From Luteolibacter sp. SL250 (lineage in GTDB: Bacteria > Verrucomicrobiota > Verrucomicrobiia > Verrucomicrobiales > Akkermansiaceae): DNA of 64,000 bases. The stretch lies in the NCBI RefSeq assembly GCF_026625605.1, contig NZ_CP113054.1:248001-312000 (forward strand). Reading direction: 5' to 3'. The translations under genes were made by a program, and so were the position numbers. This document shows, one piece after another, positions 24,782 to 36,612 of the stretch (position 1 is its first letter; each line of letters begins with the position of its first letter). The notes under the pieces are model-generated. The model had not been told where the DNA came from. It saw only the letters and a program-made list of their open reading frames with translations, and searched no databases.

Positions 24782-26728
24782 ATGAGACAGGAAGATTCCA
24801 TCCTCAGCGGCCTCGATCCGGCGGGACTGTTCGATCTCGGTGGAGGCTCCATCCCGGCCACGGACGGCGGCGCCTCCCCCTGGGAACCACCCACCCCCGC
24901 CCATCTCGCCGCGCTTTTCCCCCGCTGGGAGATCCTGGGCCTGCTGGGCCGCGGCGGCATGGGCGCGGTCTACCACGCGCGCCAGCCGGACCTGGACCGG
25001 GAGATCGCCATCAAGCTGCTGCCCATCGAGTCCAGCGCGGATGAAGCCTTCGTCCAGAGGTTCCAGCGGGAAGCACGGACGCTGGCAAAGCTCCGCCACC
25101 CGAACATCGTCGCCCTCCACGAGTTCGGCACCACGCCGGAAGGGCATCCGTTTTTCGTGATGGAGTATGTGGATGGCTCCACGCTGGCGGAAAAGATCGG
25201 CAGCCTCACGGTGCCGGAGGCCCTGGAGATCGTCCGCCAGGCGTGCGACGCCCTTTCCCACGCGCACTCGCTGGGCATCGTCCACCGCGACATCAAGCCG
25301 TCGAACATCCTGCTGGATACCGCCGGACACATCAAGATCGCGGACTTCGGGCTGGCGAAGTGGGATCAGCAGCATGAGGCGGCGATGACCCTGTCCCGCA
25401 CCGGCGGCTTCATGGGCACCGCGGAATACGCCGCCCCGGAGCAGGTGAAGGACGCGGCCCATGCGGACCACCGCGCGGACATCTACTCCATCGGCGTGCT
25501 GTTCTATGAAATGCTGACGGGCGAGCGCCCGCGCGGCGTGTTCCGCCCGCCCTCCGCGAAGTCCGGCAGCGACCCGCGCCTGGACCCGATGGTGCTGCGT
25601 GCCCTGCAGGAAAACCCGGGCGAGCGCTACCAGGCCGCGGCGGAGCTGCGCGAAGAACTGAACCGCCTCCACCGGCGCTCCCACCCGCTGCTGCTGGTCA
25701 CTGCGGGTCTCTGCGTGCTCCTCACCGCCGCCGTCGCCTTTCTTCTGCTGAAGGATCGCTTCGCTCCGCGGCACGAGCCGGAGAAATTGGCTGTCGCTTC
25801 ACCTCCGGTTGCCGAAGCTCCGGCCCCTCCCCCTTTGGTGCCAGAGCCCGCCATTTCCGCCGCTCCTGAAACCACCCCACCCGCACCGGAACCGGCCCCT
25901 CCTGTCCCCACACCGGAACCTGTCACCGCGCCCGCCGCCCCACAGCCAAAGGTCTTTTCCTTCAACGCAGTCGATCCGCGGTTCTATCCACCGGCCACCT
26001 TTCTGGACGCCGGGTGGAAATCCTGCACGCTGACCGCGCAGGGTGGTGCCGTCCTCACCCAAGGAGGGAAGCTGCTGCTGTGGGATGCACGGTGGAAAAC
26101 CCCGCGTGAGGTCACCCCTCCGGAAACGATCATCCAGCTTTCCTCCACGACGGATCAAGCGTTGGCACTGGGAGAGTCCGGTACGCTCTACCGCTTGGGG
26201 GATGCGGATACTCCGGAGACACTCGGCGGTCCGCCCATCTCGCTGCTTGGCACCTGTCCCGACAACAAGATCCTGCCAGTCATCCTCAAAAGCGGTGAGC
26301 TATACCTGCTCCCGCTGACGCCGAAATACCCCCCGGTCACGCTCACCGCCCCGCCGGATGTCACCGCGCTCTGCCTCACCTACAGCGGCAAGGTCCACCT
26401 GCTGGACAAAGGAGGAAACCTCCACCTTGCCACGAGGGAAAAAACGGAGGTCATCCGTACGGACATCGCCGCGATTGCCGCAGGTGACCAACATGTCGCC
26501 CTCCTCTCGAAAACCGGAGCCGTTGAGATCCTGGATGGAAATCCAGCACCCACCGATCTCGGCAAGATCCTGCACATCACGGCGGCACGAAACACCACCA
26601 TCGCCGTGCAGGAAGACGGACGCGCCGTCATCTTCAACAGCACCGGCGGCAAGGCCCAGCGCTTCCGTCTGGAATCCGGAACCGCCCCTGTCACCACCAG
26701 CCCGGCGGGATTGCTGATCGCCCGGTAA
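24782..26728 (+). CDS. Membrane-anchored Ser/Thr protein kinase with C-terminal beta-propeller-like region
   Basis: 648 residues. The PknB-type kinase domain spans about 48-300: P-loop LGRGGMGAV (55-63), Lys78 in IAIKLL, HRDIKPSN (168-175) and DFG (188-190). All catalytic residues are present, so it is predicted active. A transmembrane helix (about 302-323, LLLVTAGLCVLLTAAVAFLLL) precedes a Pro/Glu/Ala linker and an extracytoplasmic part (about 395-648). That part has repeats of short strands (QALALGESGTLYRLGDADTP, KVHLLDKGGNLHLA, HVALLSKTGAVEIL) typical of RCC1/PQQ-like propellers. It likely senses an envelope signal. The stop codon TAA (26726-26728) belongs to the family A repeat. Confidence 0.87.
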   Translation: MRQEDSILSGLDPAGLFDLGGGSIPATDGGASPWEPPTPAHLAALFPRWEILGLLGRGGMGAVYHARQPDLDREIAIKLLPIESSADEAFVQRFQREARTLAKLRHPNIVALHEFGTTPEGHPFFVMEYVDGSTLAEKIGSLTVPEALEIVRQACDALSHAHSLGIVHRDIKPSNILLDTAGHIKIADFGLAKWDQQHEAAMTLSRTGGFMGTAEYAAPEQVKDAAHADHRADIYSIGVLFYEMLTGERPRGVFRPPSAKSGSDPRLDPMVLRALQENPGERYQAAAELREELNRLHRRSHPLLLVTAGLCVLLTAAVAFLLLKDRFAPRHEPEKLAVASPPVAEAPAPPPLVPEPAISAAPETTPPAPEPAPPVPTPEPVTAPAAPQPKVFSFNAVDPRFYPPATFLDAGWKSCTLTAQGGAVLTQGGKLLLWDARWKTPREVTPPETIIQLSSTTDQALALGESGTLYRLGDADTPETLGGPPISLLGTCPDNKILPVILKSGELYLLPLTPKYPPVTLTAPPDVTALCLTYSGKVHLLDKGGNLHLATREKTEVIRTDIAAIAAGDQHVALLSKTGAVEILDGNPAPTDLGKILHITAARNTTIAVQEDGRAVIFNSTGGKAQRFRLESGTAPVTTSPAGLLIAR

Positions 26729-27014
26729 GGAGGGACGACATTGCGGCAGAGCCGCTATGTCCGCTTCGCTCCCATTCTTGTCCACCGGCGGCATTGGCGA
26801 ATAAGAAAAGATTCACCACAAAGACGCAAAGGGCGCAAAGTGAGAAAACGGATCGACTCGAGATTCGCGGGCAGCCTTCTTCTCTTCCTGAAAACACCGT
26901 TGCGGAGCGACTGATACGAACAGGAAAACTGAATCATCTGAGTCAAAACACTGAAAACTTCTCCTCCCTTGTTTGCCATTGCAGCCGGTGGACAGGAGCG
27001 TCCACCCTCCTTAC
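26725..27014. repeat. MITE-like element of family A (copy with long left end)
   Basis: A 290-bp element from GTAAGG to CCTTAC that fills nearly all of the gap between the kinase and DUF1080 genes. The left end is the long variant, containing ATTGCGGCAGAGCCGCTATG and then a GTCCGCTTCGCTCCCATTC segment. The right end is the short variant with GACAGGAGCGTCC. Both are followed inward by CCACCGGC.GCATTGGC-like sequence. The interior holds CACCACAAAGACGCAAAGG on the long-end side and CTGAAAACTTCTCCTCC on the short-end side. No plausible coding sequence of its own. Its TAA is the kinase stop codon. Confidence 0.85.
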
Positions 27015-27084
27015 TGCTCACGGTGTTCGCTCCCGCTTTGAATCTCCTTTCCCGCAACGCGCCGTCCCGCTAGTGAGAGGGATC

Positions 27085-27981
27085 ATGTCCTTCCGTTCCG
27101 TTGGAAAAGCATCGTTGGCCATTGCGTTCGTTTCGTCCGGATTTCTCCATGCCGCGGAGCAAGACTGGCGTCCCCTGCTCAACGAAAAGATGGCCGGTTG
27201 GGAAGTCTGGCTCGGCAGGCCGCATCCGTCGATCCAGGGACTGCCCGCCGATCTGCCGGCGGATGAGAAAGGGAAGAAACTCCCGCTCGGCCTGGGCAAT
27301 GACCCGAAGGGCGTCTTCATGATGAAGATGCAGGATGGCGAGCCGGTGCTGCGCATTTCCGGAGAGATCTGGGGCGGGCTGACGACCACGGAGACGTTCA
27401 CCAGCTACCATCTGCGGACGCAGATCAAGTGGGGTGAGCAGAAGTGGGAGCCACGGCTGGACCGGGTGCGGGACAACGGCATCCTCTACCACTGCACGGG
27501 CGAGCACGGCGCGGGCGGCGGCAACTGGAAGAAGAGCCTGGAGTTCCAGGTGCAGGAGGGCGACATGGGTGACTTCTGGCAGGTGGCGGGCACCCGTGCG
27601 GACATCCGTGCGGTCCAGGTGGAGAAGGATTTTTTCTACGACCCGAAAGGGGAGGTCCACCGCTTCGGTGAGGCGGAGGTGGAAGGCGTGACAAAGGCCC
27701 ACGTGGCGCACCTGCGCGGTGACTTCGAGAAGCCGCATGGCGAATGGAACACGCTCGACCTCTACGTGGTCGGCCGGGATGCGGTGCACGTGGTGAACGG
27801 CACGGTGGTGCTGGTGCTGCGCAACGCGTCCGCCGTGGACAAGGAGACGAAAAAGGAAACTCCGCTCACCTCAGGACAGATCCAGATCCAGTCGGAGGCG
27901 GCGGAGTGTTTCTACCGGCGGATGGAGATCCGTCCGTTGGTGGAGTTCCCCGCGGATCTCAGGAAGGCCGCGGGGCTGTGA
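27085..27981 (+). CDS. Secreted DUF1080 (3-keto-disaccharide hydrolase-like) protein
   Basis: 298 residues from ATG 27085 (MSFRSVGKASLAIAF); the frame is open further upstream but only through the repeat. Signal peptide to about residue 24 (FLHAAEQDW). The DUF1080 concanavalin-like fold starts with DWRPLLNEKMAGWEVWLG and includes ETFTSYHLRTQIKWGEQKW, RVRDNGILYHCTGEHG and the C-terminal GQIQIQSEAAECFYRRMEI. In the family these proteins bind or cleave 3-keto-glycosides and are abundant in Verrucomicrobia and Planctomycetes. It is convergent with rseP, whose stop is only 7 bp away. Substrate unknown. Confidence 0.85.
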   Translation: MSFRSVGKASLAIAFVSSGFLHAAEQDWRPLLNEKMAGWEVWLGRPHPSIQGLPADLPADEKGKKLPLGLGNDPKGVFMMKMQDGEPVLRISGEIWGGLTTTETFTSYHLRTQIKWGEQKWEPRLDRVRDNGILYHCTGEHGAGGGNWKKSLEFQVQEGDMGDFWQVAGTRADIRAVQVEKDFFYDPKGEVHRFGEAEVEGVTKAHVAHLRGDFEKPHGEWNTLDLYVVGRDAVHVVNGTVVLVLRNASAVDKETKKETPLTSGQIQIQSEAAECFYRRMEIRPLVEFPADLRKAAGL

Positions 27982-27987
27982 GCTGCG

Positions 27988-29412
27988 TCAGTTGGCGGCG
28001 GGGAAGACGATCTCGGAGCGCTTCTTTCCACCGCTGAAGAGGTCGCTGACATCCTTCGAGCTGACGAACAGCATCAGTGAGATGAGGGCCAGGGCGAATG
28101 CCGTCTGGACGATCTCGAGGGGCTTCGCTTTCACCGGCCGACCGGCGATCTTTTCCAGGATGGCGAGAACGATGTGCCCGCCGTCCAGCACCGGGAACGG
28201 CATCATGTTCAGCACGGCCAGGTTCACGTTGAAAAGAACCATGAAGGCGAGGATGCGCCGCCAGCCGTTGTCGGTCTGCAGCAGCTTGAACTTCATGGTG
28301 AAGATGCCGACCGGACCGCTCAGGTGATCCACGCCGATGCTCGACTGCGGGGAGACCACGCTGGAGATCGTGACCCACATCATGTTCAGGCTGTCCTTCA
28401 CCTGCCTGATGGGTCCGGGATGGACGATGTGGACGTCCACATCACTCCGGCCGCTCCAGGCAACGCCCAGCATGGGGAACTTGTCATTGGGAGGCAGGGG
28501 CTTCTTCGGTGTCGCGGTGACCTGGCGGATGGATCCGTCCTTCGCCTTCACGCCGAGTTCTACCGGATTCCAGTTCTTCTCCTTCATGTAGGCGCTGAGC
28601 TGCACGGGACTCAGGAGAGGGATGCCGTCATAGGTGACGATTTCCTCGCCTGGCTTGATGCCGACATCCGCGGCGGAACTGTTGGGGGAAACGGCCTCCA
28701 CAATCGAAGGGGTGGAGGGTGCCATGCCCACCTCCCGCAACGCACGGCGCTGGAAGAATCCGGTTTTCTCGATTTCAAAGCCTGAGCTGAGCTTGAGCGG
28801 CTCCGCTTCGCCCGTCCTCCGGACGGTGAACTCGATCTTGTCCCCGCGGCTGAGGATCACGCTTTCGCTGATGGAGTCCAGGGTGCCCGCGAATCCACGC
28901 ATGGGCACTCCGTTGACTGCCTCGATCACATCTCCGGTGCGGACGCCCGCTTTGTCCGCAGGACCGCCTTTTTCCACATAGCCGATCTCCTTGGTGGTGA
29001 TGACATCGGCGGGCTTGCCGACCATCCAGACGCCGACCGCCGCCAGCAGCGCGAGCAGCATCGAGAACAGAGGCCCGGCGAAGGCGACGATGATCTTGTC
29101 CAGCGGCGAGATGGGGGGAAGCGGCTTCCCTTCGTCGTCGCGGGTCCCCCCTTCGATGGATTCCATCGGAGCCATCTGCGGGAGGGAGACGAAGCCACCG
29201 GCCGGGATCCAGCCCAGGCCATACTGCACGCCGTTGATTTCCTTTTTCCAGATCGGCTTGCCGAACCAGATCTGGAAACGGTCGATCTTCAGGCCCCGCC
29301 ACCTGCCGGCGAGGAAGTGTCCCAGTTCATGGACGAAGATGATGATGTTGAAGCACAGCAGCACCACGAGAATGATGCCGATGGCTTTCAGGGTGGGGTA
29401 AAGAATATCCAT
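27988..29412 (-). CDS. rseP: RIP metalloprotease RseP (site-2 protease)
   Basis: 474 residues. The N-terminal helix carries the zinc motif HELGH (28-32). Two PDZ domains lie at about 125-210 and 215-295 (ADKAGVRTGDVIEAVNGVPM and SAADVGIKPGEEIVTYDGIPL). The C-terminal membrane segment has the second metal ligand in LNMMPFPVLDGGH, and the protein ends with FALALISLMLFVSSKD. In the family, RseP cleaves transmembrane anti-sigma factors after a first cut, releasing the sigma factor, and clears signal peptides. Candidate substrates in this window include the small membrane protein at 3820-4170. A double-hairpin repeat separates it from the membrane-protein gene upstream. Confidence 0.93.
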   Translation of the reverse strand: MDILYPTLKAIGIILVVLLCFNIIIFVHELGHFLAGRWRGLKIDRFQIWFGKPIWKKEINGVQYGLGWIPAGGFVSLPQMAPMESIEGGTRDDEGKPLPPISPLDKIIVAFAGPLFSMLLALLAAVGVWMVGKPADVITTKEIGYVEKGGPADKAGVRTGDVIEAVNGVPMRGFAGTLDSISESVILSRGDKIEFTVRRTGEAEPLKLSSGFEIEKTGFFQRRALREVGMAPSTPSIVEAVSPNSSAADVGIKPGEEIVTYDGIPLLSPVQLSAYMKEKNWNPVELGVKAKDGSIRQVTATPKKPLPPNDKFPMLGVAWSGRSDVDVHIVHPGPIRQVKDSLNMMWVTISSVVSPQSSIGVDHLSGPVGIFTMKFKLLQTDNGWRRILAFMVLFNVNLAVLNMMPFPVLDGGHIVLAILEKIAGRPVKAKPLEIVQTAFALALISLMLFVSSKDVSDLFSGGKKRSEIVFPAAN

Positions 29413-29485
29413 GGAGGGTGTCAGATGCCACGAAACCTAGCGTCAGAGGACGCAGCGGCAAGTGGATTAAAAATGGGGGCGGAAT

Positions 29486-29556
29486 GGAGCGCGGGCTTCA
29501 GCCCGCCCCGGAGAATCCGGAGTTCGCGAAGCCAAGCGGACTGAAGTCCGCGCTCC
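29486..29556. repeat. Double-hairpin repeat (family B, copy 2)
   Basis: Reverse-complement copy of the 71-bp element at 14617-14687. One arm reads GCGGGCTTCAGCCCGC instead of GCGGACTTCAGTCCGC: two compensating changes that keep the hairpin paired. It lies between the 3' end of the 157-residue membrane-protein gene and the rseP start. Confidence 0.85.
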
Positions 29557-29570
29557 ATCCGGAGATGGAT

Positions 29571-30044
29571 TCACCTCAGCCCCACCGGAGGATCAAGGAT
29601 CTCCCGCATGACGATGGCGCGGCGGAGTTCCCGGCGGTCGCGGAGGCGTGCCTTGAGGGATGACGGGGAAACCATCGGCTGCGGCGTGGCTTTGGCGGGC
29701 TTCCGGGTGGGCTTCGAGACGGCGGTCCGTTCTTTCCTCAGGGCGCTCAGGCGTTCCTGCATCGCGCGCTGGCGGGCCAGCTCGCGCTCATCCGCGGCAG
29801 GGTCCGGCACGGCCACCGCCCGCGGGAGCGGCGGCGGCACCATCGGCCGATACGGTGGCGGGACTGGCTGCTGGCGTTCGTCGTAGTCGTATCCGTCGTC
29901 GTCCTCCGGACTCCATTGTTCCTGCTGCGGTTGCTGCTGTTCCTCCTTGTTCTTCCTGGCCTCGGAGATTTTTCCGATGACCCACAGCACCGCAGCTCCT
30001 GCGAAGATGAGGAACTTGATGTTGTTGGTGATGAACTCTTCCAT
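29571..30044 (-). CDS. Small membrane protein of unknown function
   Basis: 157 residues: one N-terminal transmembrane helix (about 8-25, IKFLIFAGAAVLWVIGKI), then a Gln/Glu/Asp-rich and Pro-rich segment (33-80), and a basic C-terminal helix region (85-157) rich in Arg and Lys. No family recognised. It lies 12 bp downstream of floA on the same strand, so it probably belongs to the NfeD-FloA operon and could be a membrane-microdomain accessory protein. This is inferred from position only. Confidence 0.65.
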   Translation of the reverse strand: MEEFITNNIKFLIFAGAAVLWVIGKISEARKNKEEQQQPQQEQWSPEDDDGYDYDERQQPVPPPYRPMVPPPLPRAVAVPDPAADERELARQRAMQERLSALRKERTAVSKPTRKPAKATPQPMVSPSSLKARLRDRRELRRAIVMREILDPPVGLR

Positions 30045-30056
30045 GACGGAGGGAGG

Positions 30057-31082
30057 TTATGCGTTCGGGCCGTCTCCCTTGGAAATGCTGCCGCGCATCT
30101 GGGTGTCCGCCTTCACGTTCTCCATGCGGAAGTAGTCCATGACGCCGAGGCGTCCGCTGCGGAAGGCTTCGGCCATCGCCAGCGGGACTTCGGCTTCGGC
30201 CTCGACGACCTTCGCCTTCATCTCCGCGACGCGGGCGACCATTTCCTGCTCGAGCGCGACGGCGGCGGCGCGGCGGATTTCCGCCTGGGCCTGGGCCATG
30301 TTCTTGTTCGCCTCCGCCTGGGCTTCCTGGAGCTGCGCGCCGACGTTCTCGCCGACATCCACGTCCGCGATGTCGATGGAAAGGATCTCGAACGCGGTGC
30401 CGACGTCCAGGCCGCGGTGGAGCACCACCTTGGAAATGCTGTCCGGGGACTCGAGCACCTTCTTGTAGCTTTCCGCGGAGCCGATGGTGGTGACGATGCC
30501 CTCACCCACCCGGGCGATGATGGTTTCCTCCTTCGCACCGCCGACGAAGCGGTCGAGGTTCGTGCGGACGGTCACCCGCGCGCGCACCTTCACCTGGATG
30601 CCGTCCTTCGCCACACCGTCGATGGTGGTGCGTCCACTGGTGGGGTTCGGGCAGTCGATGACCTTCGGGTCCACGGACGTGCGCACGGCCTCCACCACGC
30701 TCTTGCCGGAACCTTTCGTGGCCAGGTCGATGGCGCAGGCGCGGTCCCACTCCAGCTCGATGCCCGCCTTTTTCGCGGCGATGAGCGCCTGGCTGGTGGG
30801 GATGACGTTGCCACCGGCGAGGAAGTGGGCTTCGAAATCATTGATCGGCACGTCGATGCCGGCCTTCTTCGCGGTGATGCGCGCGTCCACGATCATGCCG
30901 TAGGGCACCTGCCGCAGGCGCATGGCGATGAGTTCCGTGAAGCCCACATAGGCGCCTGCCAGCCAGGCACGCAGCCAGACGCTGAAGAACGAGAAGATGA
31001 TGCCGACGACGATCAGTGCGGCGATACCGGCGATGACGAAGCCGATGATGGTGAAGTCGATGGCGGCGAGGTAGGTGCTCAT
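30057..31082 (-). CDS. floA: Flotillin-like protein FloA (SPFH domain)
   Basis: 341 residues. An N-terminal membrane segment (about 12-45) is followed by the SPFH/band-7 region ([23 protein letters not shown] and [14 protein letters not shown]) and a long EA-rich coiled coil ([24 protein letters not shown]). This matches bacterial FloA/YqfA in length and domain order. The family organises membrane microdomains and oligomerises. It follows the two NfeD-type genes (4-bp overlap with the proximal one), the conserved NfeD-flotillin pairing. The short C-terminal tail after the coiled coil ends NPKG-free with [10 protein letters not shown]. Confidence 0.92.
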   Translation of the reverse strand: MSTYLAAIDFTIIGFVIAGIAALIVVGIIFSFFSVWLRAWLAGAYVGFTELIAMRLRQVPYGMIVDARITAKKAGIDVPINDFEAHFLAGGNVIPTSQALIAAKKAGIELEWDRACAIDLATKGSGKSVVEAVRTSVDPKVIDCPNPTSGRTTIDGVAKDGIQVKVRARVTVRTNLDRFVGGAKEETIIARVGEGIVTTIGSAESYKKVLESPDSISKVVLHRGLDVGTAFEILSIDIADVDVGENVGAQLQEAQAEANKNMAQAQAEIRRAAAVALEQEMVARVAEMKAKVVEAEAEVPLAMAEAFRSGRLGVMDYFRMENVKADTQMRGSISKGDGPNA

Positions 31083-31561
31083 GGGATGGATGATGGGCGT
31101 TGTGTGACGATCAGGCGGAAACTGTCGGCCCCGATGACTTCGAGGGCCGCGCCTGCCGGGGCCTGTCCCGACTGGCAGAAAGCTTCATAGCGCCGTCCGT
31201 CGATGCGGACGTAGCCACTGGGCGAAAGCATGGTGAGCGCCTCGGCTGGTTTCCCCACCAGCGCGACGGCGTCTTTTCCGACGGCGGCGGAAACCCCGCT
31301 CACCTCCTCCGTGAGGAAGGCGCGGCGGCCGATGGCCGTCCTCGGCAGGATCCGGAACTCGATGAAGAGGGCCAGCGCCCCGACCGCGGTTGCGATCCCC
31401 AGCGCGAGGATGCCGCCGCCAGTCCCGTAGTCGATGAAGGCGAGCACGGTCCCGCCGACCATCAGCAGGCCGCCGATGATGCCGAGGATGGCTCCCGGGA
31501 CGATGACTTCCGTGGCGATGAGGAGGATGCCCACGGCGAACAGCAGGATGATGAGCGTCAT
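31079..31561 (-). CDS. Short NfeD-family membrane protein
   Basis: 160 residues. Three or four N-terminal transmembrane helices (about 3-80) are followed by a soluble OB-fold domain (about 95-155, [26 protein letters not shown]), which is the NfeD C-terminal domain. It is the short form (NfeD1a-like), which lacks the ClpP-like protease. It overlaps floA by 4 bp and the long NfeD protease gene by 4 bp, so the three are translationally coupled. In the family NfeD proteins partner flotillins. Confidence 0.88.
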   Translation of the reverse strand: MTLIILLFAVGILLIATEVIVPGAILGIIGGLLMVGGTVLAFIDYGTGGGILALGIATAVGALALFIEFRILPRTAIGRRAFLTEEVSGVSAAVGKDAVALVGKPAEALTMLSPSGYVRIDGRRYEAFCQSGQAPAGAALEVIGADSFRLIVTQRPSSIP

Positions 31562-32985
31562 GACGGGATCACCTCCACTTCCAGGCTGAATTCCCCGTGC
31601 CGGGTGACGATCACCGGAGTGCCCGCCTCCGCATACCCCACCGCCAGTTTTCCTTCATAGCGCCTGCCGCCGATGCTCACCTGGCCGCTTGGCATCAGGG
31701 CGGTCACGGCCACGCCGGATTCCCCGACGAGGGAGGCGGAGGATGCGCCACCGCCCGCCAGCAGGGGGCGCGGGCCGCCCGGCTCACCGCCGACGGCGGC
31801 ATCCAGCACCAGCCTGCCCCATGGCCCGCCGCTCGGCAGGAAGCGCAGCAGCAGGACGAAAATCAGAACCGCCAGACCCACGCCGATCCCCACGCTCACC
31901 AGCGGCTGGAGGAAAACATCCGCGGTGAATTCGATGGGCTGGCTGGGCCACAGGTCCGCCATCGACCACACCAGTGAGCCGAGCATGAGCGCCACCCCGG
32001 CCACCGCGAAGGCGATGGAACCGGGGAAGAAGAAGATTTCCACCGCCACCAGGATCACCCCGAGCGCGAAGAACAGCATCGGCTCATGGCCGGAAAGCCC
32101 CGCCACATAGTGGCCGAGGAACACCACCGCCAGCAGGACGCCGCCCGCGATGCCGAAAAATCCGAAGCCCGGCGTCTTGAACTCGATGAACAGCGCGACC
32201 ATGCCGATGGCCATCAGCAGCGGCGCGATGCTGGTCAGATATTGCGCCAGCTTTTCCGACCAGGTGACCTCCAGCCGCTTCACTGTCCAGTTGCCCTTCC
32301 CATGGAGGCTGTCGAGCAGCCCGTCCATGTTCTCCACGATGCCCGCCGCCAGCAGCGGTGCGGGCGGCTCGCCATATTCCTTCAGCGCCTCCTGGGCGGT
32401 CAAGGAAAGCAGTTCGTCCTTCTCCTTGATGACCGTCTCCCCGATCTTGAACTCGGATTTCAGGTCGATCATCGCGGAAATGACCTCCGCCCGGTAGCCC
32501 TTGCCGTCGGTCAGGGAGCGGACGCGGGCCTTGAGATAGCTGACCATCTTCGCCTGCATCGTTTCTTCGATGTCCGTACCGTCTCCGCTGACCGGGGCCG
32601 CCGCGCCCATCACGCCATTCGGCGCGAAATAGATTTCATCCGTGCCGGCGGAAATGAGCGCCCCGGCGGAGAGGGCCTCGCTGTTGACGTAGGTGACGGT
32701 TTTCCCGGGAAACTTTTCCAGCGCCTTCAGCATCTCGAAGGTCACGTCCGACCGGCCGCCGGGCGTGTCCATGTCCAGCACGATGGTCTGGACGCCGTTG
32801 TCGATGGCCTCCTTCAGCCCGCGGCGGAGGATATACAGCTCCGGCGGGGCGATCTGCTCCTTCACCGGGATCACGACCACTTTCGCTGGTCCGACGGGCT
32901 TCGCCGGTGGCGCCTCATCGGCACGGCCCACCCCCGGCGTCATCGCCAGCAGCAGCGCGCAGAATTTTGGGATCCAGTTCCTCAC
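31558..32985 (-). CDS. NfeD/ClpP-type membrane-bound serine protease (long NfeD)
   Basis: 475 residues from GTG 32985, which opens a good signal sequence (VRNWIPKFCALLLA, cleavage near GRADEA). The frame is open far upstream on the antisense of carB, but that part is not coding. A ClpP-like protease domain (about 35-220) includes VQTIVLDMDTPGG and YVNSEALSAGALISAG, the Ser and surrounding fold of NfeD/SppA proteases. Four or five transmembrane helices (about 255-360) are followed by the C-terminal OB domain (about 400-475, SGQVSIGGRRYEGKL). It overlaps the short NfeD gene by 4 bp. Members cleave membrane-embedded stomatin/flotillin substrates. Confidence 0.85.
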   Translation of the reverse strand: MRNWIPKFCALLLAMTPGVGRADEAPPAKPVGPAKVVVIPVKEQIAPPELYILRRGLKEAIDNGVQTIVLDMDTPGGRSDVTFEMLKALEKFPGKTVTYVNSEALSAGALISAGTDEIYFAPNGVMGAAAPVSGDGTDIEETMQAKMVSYLKARVRSLTDGKGYRAEVISAMIDLKSEFKIGETVIKEKDELLSLTAQEALKEYGEPPAPLLAAGIVENMDGLLDSLHGKGNWTVKRLEVTWSEKLAQYLTSIAPLLMAIGMVALFIEFKTPGFGFFGIAGGVLLAVVFLGHYVAGLSGHEPMLFFALGVILVAVEIFFFPGSIAFAVAGVALMLGSLVWSMADLWPSQPIEFTADVFLQPLVSVGIGVGLAVLIFVLLLRFLPSGGPWGRLVLDAAVGGEPGGPRPLLAGGGASSASLVGESGVAVTALMPSGQVSIGGRRYEGKLAVGYAEAGTPVIVTRHGEFSLEVEVIPS

Positions 32986-33228
32986 AGCGGCGAAAATGAC
33001 GCACTCTCTGTATGGGTGCAACCTGCATTCACCCAACGACTGTTCCAGTCCGGCATGCCTCCGGGCCCTTGCGGAATCAGGCAGGGAAAGACGCCCGGAT
33101 CCCTTCTGGAACTGAAATCCCCAAAATGAGGTGGCTCTGCCGCCATCCCACCCTTTACAAGCGGGAAAATCCCTGCCACACCCCGTCCAATTTACCCGCC
33201 CTGCCGCGCGTCCAACCGTCCCATATCC

Positions 33229-36525
<3,297 letters not shown>

Positions 36526-36557
36526 CCTCCGGCCGGTCTCGGCCATCGTGAAGTTTC

Positions 36558-36591
36558 AAATGCCGCCTCCGGGGAACCGGGGGCGGTATTT
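36558..36591. terminator. Bidirectional terminator-like hairpin after carB
   Basis: AAATGCCGCCTCCGG-GGAA-CCGGGGGCGGTATTT, a 15-bp stem with two non-Watson-Crick positions. It sits between the convergent carB and TIGR04222 genes, 33 bp after the carB stop. The flanking A/T runs are short, so efficiency is uncertain. Confidence 0.6.
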
Positions 36592-36612
36592 GCGTTTCAG
36601 GAGAGTGAAGGA

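Noticed and set aside
23759..25774. Minus-strand open frame across the OmpA-like and kinase genes
   Set aside because: It spans two unrelated genes on the other strand with no sequence of its own that makes sense.
26794..27084. N-terminal extension of the DUF1080 gene
   Set aside because: The frame is open because it crosses the MITE-like element; the signal peptide begins at ATG 27085.
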